In this document: positions 44,741 through 56,700 of the stretch, piece after piece
Numbering within the stretch: the first letter of the stretch is position 1
How the letters are laid out: each line of letters begins with the position of its first letter
Origin: Ypsolopha sequella
Lineage: Eukaryota > Arthropoda > Insecta > Lepidoptera > Ypsolophidae
DNA: 64,000 nt
Reading direction: 5' to 3'
Assembly: GCA_934047225.1 (NCBI GenBank)
Contig: OW203987.1
Coordinates: 7,529,501 to 7,593,500, forward strand
Notes under the pieces: generated by a model
Seen by the model: the letters and a program-made list of their open reading frames with translations, nothing else
What the model was told of the DNA's origin: nothing
The model's database searches: none
Program-made: the position numbers and the translations under genes

Positions 44741-47700
44741 GTACGTAACATTTGAACTATTTAGGGTGCGGCTCCAGAGCGGAACCCGACAGTGCAGAGT
44801 GCTTTTCAGCGCTGGATTTCCAATATGTCACGAATGTGACAGAATTACAGTCAATTTTACGGATGATCGGGTCGTGAAAGCTAGCGGTGTGTGATGGAGG
44901 TATCATTAGCTGTACGATGCATCAGGACGAGCTGTACTGAGATGTGACGTCGAGTGTCGTAATGTTGTTTGTATGTTGGTGTGAGATTTGTTCGATAGTG
45001 AACTGATGTTCTGGGTACCTGGAGGCTTTATCGAGTGGTACTAGCTCTCCATTATGAAAATCGCTTACCTGGGACATGTTATTTGTGAATTGAAAGCTTG
45101 GTCGATGACCGAGAAACTGCATTATCGCATCGGGCTCACTTTCACTTATTTATTTATCATTTTATAGTTCAACTAACTATTTTATCGGGAAAATGTAAGG
45201 CTTGGAGTTTAATTTCGGCATTGATTAGCTAATTCATCTTAAGAAATGCTCGTGCGTATGTTGTAATATATCTTAATGAATTCGTTTAACATTCTAGGCC
45301 TACACTAATCATCTTGCACAATGTACGAACTCGCTTTCATTTACATATTTTTCGTAACGTTCGTTTTTGGAGTTCACTTTGAACATTGTCAAATTATTTA
45401 TTGAATTACAAAAGACGCAATGCCTTAAAGAATGATGACACAATTCATATAAACAGGATTAAGGTTTTTATAGTAAAAAAAAGCTTGTAGTATTTATTTA
45501 TGAAGCATACGAGTTTAGTTAAGAACTACTTAGTTTTTTGTGATATAGTAGTTAATTGTAGATAAAAATATTGATCTAAGAATAGCCAATCAGCCAATCG
45601 GTAGGTGTGCGCTACCGCATGTCTAACTGACAGGACGTCCGTTCTTTTCACTTAGACTTTAATCGTGAGCCTTTTGCTATTGTTTGGTATTTCTAGCACG
45701 TTTCATGTTCCCACACGAGTTATAAGCTAGATGCCGTATTGTGCAAATGACGATAAAGCCCCCTCTAACGTCTATTGCCGTTTTTTGACACCAAAGAACA
45801 ATTGTTTTTCACAGAAAAAACTTGTATTGTTTGATTGTCGAAAGAAAAACAAAAGTCAATAATCGTCGAAGGCTTAGTTATTCATAAATTTATGATTTCA
45901 AGCGTGAAGATATTCAATTATCTTTTGCGTGCAGGTATTTGAAGAGAAGAAAACACGGTGAAAATATTTGACTGCTTCAGTGCGCATGAGACGACGCAGA
46001 CTGAAATACTCGTAGATCTTTTCTCATTAAAATGACATCAATGTCTTTTATAATTGATAGACAAATCCATTTGGATTTCGATGGATCATTTAGTAAAAAT
46101 AAGTGGATCGGATGATTGAGACAAGTCTGTTATGTAATCGCTCGCATTGATAATTTGATATAACGGTATTTTGATAGTATTTAATAAAAGTTAAACTATA
46201 CTTACAGTCTTCTAGTCTTTTATAATGTTAAATATTACATTTTCTAAACGGATATGCATTTATAACGGCAGTGGAACTGCACAGAATGTTTTGATTACAA
46301 CCGTAGTTCCTACTTTTGATGTATTTCTTCAGGTAGTGTCTCGGAAATTATAGTGTCTTACAATAATCCGTTGCCAAGGTTTTCTGAGAACAAAAGACGT
46401 TGCTCGTCAAGAACATTGTCTATGTGGCATACACTTATCCAGTTTTCCCATGACAATCTTTAAGACAAATTGTATGGTTTGTTGGTATTTTTTTAATACG
46501 TCTTATCATAAAATATATCATAAATATAAATTACTTCAAGGCCTACATAGATCAGATAAGCTAAGCTTAAAATTTTTCGTACGATTCTTATCGACACCTT
46601 TTTATTTTTATTTTCTCACAAGAAAAATGCTCTGCTATGAATGGTTTATATGCAGCAACACTTGTCGGTGATTGTCTGTCCTTCGAACCTACCGATGACA
46701 TTATAAATAGCTACATATACCTTATATTCAACGTTTGTTACAACAAATTCTTGGCATTTCGCTGCCATCTGTTTATGTTTTGCATTTTTTCTACAAGTGG
46801 TAAGACTGGTTTTATTTGATATATAAGAGCCACCTGATTCGTCTCCGTCGAAACTTGATGACCTTGGATATTTCCATAAGAGTATTTTTCGTATTTTTCA
46901 TAAGACCGCATTTTATTACGTATTTGCATTGTAAATTTATGGGTCATTTTTGTACTCATGTCTGTTTTTTAAATGGATAGGCAGAAGAGACTAATGATCT
47001 CTATCTGCTACGATCATGGCATATCTTTTGCTTCTTCCATATTTATTCCGGGTACTACTGTCTGCGCAAAATCTGAAAATAAAAAAAGCTTTTCTCGCTT
47101 ATATGATTGACATACGTCAGGTCGAGTCTTACTTTCAATTTGTGTTTTACATTTATCTATATGTTCTAGTATCATTGGTGCTTTATAAAATGTTTTCTCT
47201 ACTGATATAATTATAATTATTACGATATCTATAGTTTTTTCCCTAGTTTTCTTTCCACTATCTTCTTTACATGGCTTGGCCACCAAAGCATCTCTATTTC
47301 TCCAGTCACTACGTATCTATCCAGGCTACAAGAATCTCTGATTCCAGAATTCCATAACATTTGTAATCCAATGTCATAAATCTGCAGAAGACCACAGTTG
47401 GTTAAAATAACAATAGCAAAAGAAATTCTTTCCACAAGTTGTCACCTTGCGACCGCAAAACCAAATTGAAACTTTACGTAACATTACACCGCGAGCGTAA
47501 CTGAGGTATACAGAGCCTGCGCACGAGTTGCACGCCCCGTGGGATGAATTTTTATCACTGTTTATTTTTTCTTATGCAATACCCTCGGGCCTTGGGTCAC
47601 CTTTGTATTGGTTACATTACTTTTAAATACGTATGGACGTAATGTGGTTTGATGTGTACTCTGTAGATCAAATGTATGTGCATACAGCAAAGAAAATAAC

Positions 47701-50700
47701 TAACCAGGCCCAGCACAAACAGTTTGATCCTAAGACCTACAGGGAAGTGATTGATGATGTAAAAAATACTTAATAAATAGTGCATGTGTATTGACCAAGT
47801 AATTCACATCTCATGTATAGCTCACCTGTGGGTCTAAGGATCAAATCAAAGTGTTTGCTCTGGGCCTAGTTACTTATCTCCTTTGCTGTCTTTACAGTCC
47901 AACATGTCGCAGTATATCATGGCTGATCCTAATAAGTCCACGTAAGGGTGATAATCGTACAAACAGGTATACCGTCGCGTGTAACTATGTACAATTTAAA
48001 CTAATTAGTTTTTAGACCTTGCTATACTTATCAATTGATATAAATTATACTTTTAGTTAATTAAATCTTGTTGTAGCTATATATACCTAAATTTTTTAAG
48101 AAAGTAAATTTCATATATTTCGGCCCCTTCAATGAGGTCGTCAACAGTTGAATTATGTTTTTATGCTACTTGTTTTCTTGTCCGTGAATTATTAAATACT
48201 AGCTTTTGCCCGCGGCTTCGCCCGCGTTGATTAAGTTTTTGTAAAGTCGTATCGAATCCCATACCATCCCATCCCATCCCACTAATGCCACTATCCCATC
48301 CCATCCTCACTATCCCATCCCATTAATATTCAAATGCGTGAAGTAGTGTACATTACTTTTCTATAGGAACTTGACACAATGAGAACTGATTTATGTGATA
48401 AAAAGTAGCCTATGTCCTATTCCAAGTCTAGAACTACATTTGTGCAAAGTTTCAGCCTAATCGTTTCAGTAGTTTCAGCGTGAAGGAGTAACAAACATCC
48501 ATCCAAACTTTCGCATTTATAATATTAGTGGGATAATATTTCAGTGAAGTTCTGAGTCTATGTTTTTTTAATTATTTAAAACAATGCAAAATTACGTGTT
48601 AGAAATTTAATTAAATACTTAAATAAGACGTGTTTAAGAAACCTTCCTCATTTTCGGCATTCCATGTCATTCGAATCCGTTTGAGAAATATTAACAATGG
48701 AACATACTGACCTCGTTTCTTCCATACAAAAGAGTTCAATGGGCGCGCGGCTGTTTATTACATCATCTTCGAATTTTCATTTGTAGTCATTTCATTAAAC
48801 ATTGATAAACGCCAAATATATGGGCTTTTTATTTATTTTCAATGCATGTGCTCGTAAAGGCCCACTTTTTATGCATCAAAACCGAACAGAAAGTCGATTA
48901 TTTTGCCCTAGGGCTTTATTATTATTTTTTTTTTAATTTGTTTGCAATGGTTGGCTAACCTGCAGCCTTTCTTGTGTACCATAGATGTTATACTTTTTTT
49001 TCCACTGTTTAATGGCTCTGGATACAATGCTTTTTAGCCAATCATAATTGAAAGTTCACAAGATTATATTTGTTTTCATTTCCTCACACTATGCATTGAA
49101 AAACGTAGTATGATACACGGGCGTAAAAGCAATAAATTACTCGGTTACGTTTAAAACACTCGCTACGCTCATGTTTTAAATCGTCCTCGTAATTTATTCC
49201 TTTTCGCCCTAGTAGCATAAACTACTATTAACACATGTAAATAATAAAAATATAAATAAATAATTTACTTATATTATTACGTACTTAAAAGCTTTTCTAT
49301 CCAAGGACCAAAATGTTTTAGAATAGAAAAGCTAGGTTAATAATGTAAATAAATAAGTTATATATAGAATAATAAATAACTTATTTATTACCTCATAGGT
49401 ATGTGCGTTCAATTGTAGTTATCAATGATTTTGGTCTTGTATCATACATATATATATTTTTTATGTAAAAAAAAAACATGGTAACTGATTTTAACACATC
49501 ATCTGTACAATAAAGTCATTGACCTCACTAGAAAATATACGTAACCCATCGATCATCGGGATTTGCATTAAAACTAAATAAATCGTTTCTCCATTTCATC
49601 TGTAACATACATTTTTATGTAAATAAACAAATAAACTGTCAATATAAACTGCAGTTAAGATGAACATTCCAACTTTCTCTCACATTTGATGTCCATCAAC
49701 AATAGAGTTATCTAATGTTACACAATATTACGAGATTGCGTCATGAATTTTTTGGTCTCGTCTCAAAGAAGAGTGATCTGTTTCCGAGATGAGAAATTAG
49801 GAATAATGATTGAGTGAAAGCAGTGAGTTGTTCGTGCTAGGGTTTTTTCGTTTTTCATAGTACGTGTGACACAATAGATAGAAATAATAATAGTATATCG
49901 TCACGACATGATTCAGGGGTGTTCCCGAGTGTGAACTGTGAACTGAGTCATATTCCACACTCGATACACCTGACTTTCACCGACGCTTATTACGTCCCTA
50001 CGTGATGGGTGGTGAGCCCTATCGCCGTTCCCTCTGTGCAGTTCGGGCACAAATACATGTTTCCTCACGATGTATTCTTTCACCGCTCAGCAAGTGATTA
50101 GTAACACAATTACCTACAATGCACATAAATTCCCAAAAACTCATTGGTGCACGGCCGACTGGAGATCAAACCTGGATCTCAAGATTTAGAGGCCAGCGTT
50201 CTATGGCCTGAGCTACTGCCACTTTCAGACAGAAATGTAGGTTTTAAAAATAATAATCGCGGGATTTTTCTTTTAAATTTAATAAAATAATACATTTCAA
50301 TAAAATAAAAATACAGGAATAAATAATAATATAAACATAGATAAATATAATATAAATATAATAAATATATATTTATTCTTATTGCACACAGAAAACTTAA
50401 TTCTAAATTATATAATAAAAGTTATGTACAATGGCGTGCTTATCTCAATAATGAGATTTCTTCCAGCAAACCAAGGGTGATAAGGATATTTGAAATAAAT
50501 AAGATATTCATATTGTGCACGATAATATTAATACAGAAACAAGATTAAATTAAAAGTAGATACCTAATTAGTTAAAAATAATAACAAACTACATAAAATT
50601 TACATGCCTACATCTACATAGTATAAATAATAAATATATGCCTAACTCCAGCCATTCGATTAGTCTTGCTTAAAAAAGGGCAAGAAACTTAGTAAGATCA

Positions 50701-53700
50701 TGTCTTGTTCTATATTTTCAAACTCCACGTAAGGAGATACATATTACATACATTGTGATGGGAAATGTTATTTTGAATTCTTAGTTTGTCTAAATACAAA
50801 AATTAAACCCAAAATATCATCATATATACCAAGTATATAGGTATATAAAATAATAACTTTTACCCACGGCTTCGAACGTGCTTATTTAATTTGCATTTTT
50901 TCAGGATAAAAAGTAGTCTATGTCACACTTCGGCCCTTAAACTATCTCTGTACAAAAAAATCATGTCAATCCGTTCTGCGTGAAAAAAGGACAAACCAAC
51001 AAACCAACAACCAACAAACACACTTTCGCATTTATAATAGGGGTACGGATGATAATTCTTAAATAAAACATATGATCACAAAATTAAACTTTAGCAATAC
51101 AATACTGTATTTAAAATCACGTTATATTTCAGTTATATTGTTATGCACTCTCAAAACAATTTTCATGTTTACGATCGACAGCCTAAGCACTAGAATTCAA
51201 GCAATAAACCCGAAGAGGGTCACACCGCTCGTTACTCAATTGCGCAGGCGCATCTCGACTCGTCAACGAAATTGAAAGTCGTCGGAGAAGTATCGAGATC
51301 GTAGTCGCGTATATTATAAACTCTGTCTGTGGCATAACTCAAAAACTACTCAAAAAATCAAGTTGAATTTTACTAGGTAGCTGTAGAAATGAATGAGATT
51401 TCCGAAAAGTATTTTGGGCCGTGTTGGTGAGACATGATGAAATCACAACATTAAATGAGATTTTATAAAAAAAATTACGTATCAAAAACACGTTGATTGA
51501 TTACGGAATTTATAAAGAAAAATTATTTTCAGAGTATTGTGGAATAATGCTATCTATAAAGTAAACGGAGAAAGTGCAATAAGAATTTCAAAAATATTAA
51601 TTTTTCCAATTACATCACTATCCGTAAAACATTTTTATGATATCATATCTGCATCCGCAAGAAGTAAGAAAATTACATAAAAGACGTAATGTTATTACAA
51701 TGAATTGGTGTCACACATTGACCACGTTGATTTGAAACCCAAAAAAGCTTTTGTTATGAGAAAATAGAGGCGAATGTTGTTTGTTTTATTGCTGTATTAA
51801 TGTTGGTTGCGCACGCGTCGGCCCACTGCGTTGGGCTCAAGTGACAATTACACAATGTGTGTAATGTACGATCAACTTGTCCGCATACGTTGTGGGTCAC
51901 ATTAAAAACGTACATATGCTGTGAGACGAAAAAAAAACTTCGTAAAATTATACATACAATTATATGTAATGGATTGAATTTAAAGCGAATAATTATTTCA
52001 AAAATACAAATATTGCATTCCGAATACGTCCAAACCGCACTTAAATCTGTCGAAAATAAGTACTTATACAAAAAATTATAATAAAATGTTAATAACTCCC
52101 TTTAAAAATGGCAAAACATCGCAAAATTGGTTGACAAAATAAAATATCATTTATAATAAAACATAGTATAAACCATAGACTTAGGATATATTGGCGTATA
52201 TCTAGTCTATGGTACAAACTCTGCAAGTTCACTTACAGTTTCTATTGACGCGTTTCATCTGCAAACATTATCCAATAGTCATTGCCGCATCATTACAACA
52301 TGTTTAATAAGCAATAACCAAAGTACACATTGATGGAGAAAACGGCGCTAATTACTTTATGTAACCTATGTGCAGCGACCCGCCAAGCCTTGCCACCATT
52401 CTTAGTTGCGTACTCATGTGTCAACAATCAGTCAATCGATACTGTAGCATACATACCTAGATAATTATTATAGTTTTGCGGTCGGTGAAATAGTCTTTTA
52501 CTTGGTAGAAATATCGATCGGTTATTTCAATAACACATTTTCACATCATGAGTCTACGTTAATAATAATAATAATAAAATAATTTATTTCAGACAGGGTC
52601 CATAAAGTGTTAGTAATACAAAATAACTTATGGACTAGTGTTAGTAAGAGAACAGGCGAGTAAAAGTAGTATTAAAATAAATTAAATCAAATCAATAGAC
52701 AATCCACAATATTTCAAACTATTAACCCGCTAATTCTAATAGCTAATATGAAAATAGGTAAATATATGTAATAAATAGGATATGTAACCAAAATTTGTCC
52801 TTTCCCCAAAATTTAGATTCTTACATACATAAATTTATTTTTAAATATTGGATTTTCAAATAAATACAGTGGGCATAATGGCTTAAGTACCTTTGCCAAT
52901 AACAATTCGTGTTTGTTTTGAAAAAAAAAATTGCGTGGCCATAGAGCATGATATATCCCTCAGAATATTCCTTATTCTGAGATATATCCTCTCCTCAGAA
53001 CAATATTGTTCTGAGACCTTATCAGAATAAGAACTTATTCTGAGTTTATCCTCAGAATATCTTATTTTATTATCGTTATTTTATCAACACCCTATAGCCT
53101 ATATGTTGATCAGGGTCACTACGATGATAATAAAGAAATCCGCATCCAAATCCGTCGTTCGCGAGTTACAACGGAGCATACAGACAGACAGACAGAAAAA
53201 AAAAATCAAAAAATTGTAGTTTTTCCCCCAGTACAACACCAATAACCCATTTCATTTAAAATTTAGCGAAAATATTCAATGTACAGACACAAATTTTTAC
53301 TACTTTATTATTAGTATAGTAGTCAACAAAAAAAAAATTGTTAGTCAACTAGTAGTAATTAGATTAATTTACTAGGTGAATTTGTGAACATCGTCCAAAT
53401 TCATACTTGAGCCTTGGTAAGTGACCAGCATCATGAACCAATAACGAATTTTTGTAAAATCCATAAAATGAAGTTTCGACTCTTCATAGTGATTCACTCT
53501 GGACTGAGCGTGAATTGCTATGGGAAGTCAAAATTTTAATATACGAATTTCACAAAAAATCTTATCGATTCATGATGCTGATCAATTACCAAGCCTCCAG
53601 TATGAATTTGGACAGTGATCAAAAAGTTACCTTTTATATAGGTATCTATATAGAAGATGTTGTAGTAAAATGCATTTAGTCCTCTGAAACGATGACAGAC

Positions 53701-56700
53701 GAGGCTATCGACGTACTAGCTGAGGCATTCTTGAGATTCCTTGAAGCAAAGGTTAACGGGTGCAGTAATGCTGTTTTAGAGAAAATGTAGAGCGAATGTA
53801 AATATGCAACAACTTAGTGTTGATGTCATTTATAAACATTATAATGATAATATTCGAATTGAAACTAATACACCAATACGATCTTAAATTAAACTGTATA
53901 AATACGAATACACATTTAATTATTGCCTTCAGAAAAAAAAAATCTTAACAATTATTTACAAGCACACTGACCAACAGCACTAGGATTCTCTGGTCTATGG
54001 CAGTCAGTTTCTATGGGTGTGGTCATCAGATTAAACAAAATAAACACACTCAGCTATCGTGGGTGAGTCGGTTATGTAAATAAGCAGAATAAACCAAATA
54101 AACCAACCACCATAGTATATACCATGGTGGTTTATAGTGGCCTGAAGTGGCCCCACGATTTTGATGCATGTTGAGTGTCATGACCGAATCGTGGGTTTAT
54201 AGTGGAAAATTGTAGTTTACTGTGATCTGATGACTGTACCCTATGACAGGCCTGCTTACATTTATTGAGTACACACACGAAATACGATATTTCGTGTGTG
54301 TACTCAATATGTGAACCTTCTTGAAACACAATAGAGTGACCATTTAGTAAAGACCAACGGTGTCATAATACTCTTCAATGCGAAAGTCTTGACCCGAAAG
54401 ACAAACGATCTTCGATATTTGTAATTGAATGAACCTTTAGATGAAAGCGTTATATCATTGTACCTCAAGATAAACCACACAAACGTTTTCGAAACGCGTT
54501 TCTTGGATGCGACTGAAATGTTAACCGGTGCTGCTTTCGTGACATAACTTGACTTCACGACTCGTGGAAATGCGGTCACAAAATATCGTGTTACTTCTTT
54601 TGACATGCAAAACTGTCCGCGACTTGGGATGAAGCAGGTGTTGGTCGGCGACAATAATGTTCCATTTTTGTTCTCCGGGTGTTCTTCAACAATGGCTGAC
54701 TTGGAACACGTGTTCATTTGAGCAACAATTAAACAAACAGCACATAATAACAAAGCTGTTGGCTGTTTGTCGCACGCTTGAGCAATGCTCAGTTGCATTC
54801 CTTGGAGAAAGAGCGGCCCTGCCCCAGACCGGTATATTTTGCAATGCGCTGACAGTTGCGTATACATAATCGCAGCTTAGCAAACCCCATAGTGGTTTAT
54901 TTTGAAATTTCAATTAAAATTCAAGAAGGCAACCGTCTTCATCGGTCACTGTTGCAATATTGGCATTTTGACAAAACATCTCCGCTCTGCAGTCAGTTCT
55001 GAAATTCCGCAAGTGACTTTGTAATTTATTAGTTGTTATGAAAGTCAGTCTCGCTCACTCGAACCGGTCACAAATTGTAAATACCACTTACAAACTTTAC
55101 TTTACTCTAGTCACAGCTCGGAACTTGACAGGTTTTCATTATACCTATTTATAGGACCTTAAAACTAAAAGCAGCATAATTGGAAAAATCTCACATTCCT
55201 AATAATTGTGACTGCTTAAAGACAAATAAATTGTAGTTTCATTTTTAATGAGAAGTAACATGATGTCTGTTTAAGATAGCCCACGAGTAAGCATTAAAAA
55301 AATTACCCCATACTAAAGAAACGAATTTTCTTTACGCTTGATATTTTTTTTAAAAGGTTCCATCTTACAAATTTTATCTTTTCCGAGTGTTTTTTTTTTG
55401 TTCTCCGTTTCCAAGGTACAAAGTAGATATATAAAACAAAAGTATTTTTGAAATAATCTTAACCTTGTCATATAACCAATTGTGAGTTTGACAACCATAT
55501 CATTTTAAATTTTCTGTCTACAGCGGTTGGACAGGAGACCTTCAAATGCCCAGATGACTTCGGTTTCTACCCCCACCACATCTCCTGCGACAAATACTGG
55601 AAGTGCGACAACGGAGCAGCCGAACTGAAGACCTGTGGAAACGGTTTAGCCTTCGACGCGACAGACTCCAAATACCTCACTGAAAACTGCGACTACCTTC
55701 ACAATGTTGAGTGCGGAGAGAGGACACAGCTCGGTTAGTATGCGCCTGTTTTCCTACTCTACATCATAAAGGAATACAGTTGATAGAAAGTCAGATTTTC
55801 CTTGACTGGATAATAATAATCGTATGGGCACTCCGAAGTGACAAAATTCGATCGAATATCGTTCAGTCATATATCCATCTCTATCACCCTCACTATGCGT
55901 GCGTCGGAGATGGACTTATGCTCGGACGATAAACGATCGACCGAATCTTTTTGGTAGTGTCGGACCTGGTTTCGTTAATTTTGTATAACTTCATTGACAC
56001 TTGGTATTGTTTATTCCTCTTTTTTATCCAAGTTTTTTTAATGGGTCGTTATGATTTTAAGTTATTTAGATTTTTGTAATCGGGAGTTTACTTCAATAAT
56101 CTGGAAAGTCCTGAAAAATTCATATTTAGTGTTTGAATTTTACGGAAGCGAGTGTTTATGCATTTTAAATAAGCATTGCTCAGACAAATCACATGATAAT
56201 ATAATTATGATAAGTGAGTGTAGCACTTATCTTTTTACGAATCTGATACTCAACTACCTCATGGTTAGACTTTTTCTTAGTTTTATATCAAAACTGGTTG
56301 AATCATATTTAGTGTTTACTGCATTGGTAAAGTCTTGAGTGACTTAGTTCAGATTTCTCCATTGACCTGGTTCGGACCGGTCATGCAACAATAATACCAA
56401 AGGAGTGAGATCAAGAACTAGAACTTCGTGTTAAATTTTACAACATACACGCAAAATTCCTAGAAATGGCAGGCCTTGGGTTTGTGGACCGAAATAACAC
56501 TAAATCTTTGAACAAGAAATAAAGAACTTGTTTAATGTATTTTTGGGGTCCTTGTTTTAATGCCGAATGCAATTTTGCCCGAATATCTAGAACTCATTAA
56601 AATATTTTAAGCCGTGTTATGAATAACCTATTGAAATACATTAAAACCTATTAAACTAAAGTAAATTTGTTTCGTTATAACCACGCTAGTAAAAAAGAAA

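Larger units (their letters stand above)
44741..55523 (+). other. Gasp: Gasp intron 1 (10.8 kb)
   Basis: It begins GTACGT and ends TTTTCTGTCTACAG. It holds two Helitron pieces, a SINE, a family E MITE, a hairpin cluster and a minus-strand frame of 187 codons, all listed separately. Between these, 44741-47680 and 48540-49880 show no recognisable gene. Short minus frames such as 47014-47286 have no supporting motifs. Confidence 0.9.

Noticed and set aside
55711..55932. Alternative Gasp exon reading through into intron 2
   Set aside because: The frame is not that of exon 2, and the donor at 55734 is a good consensus joining cleanly to exon 3.
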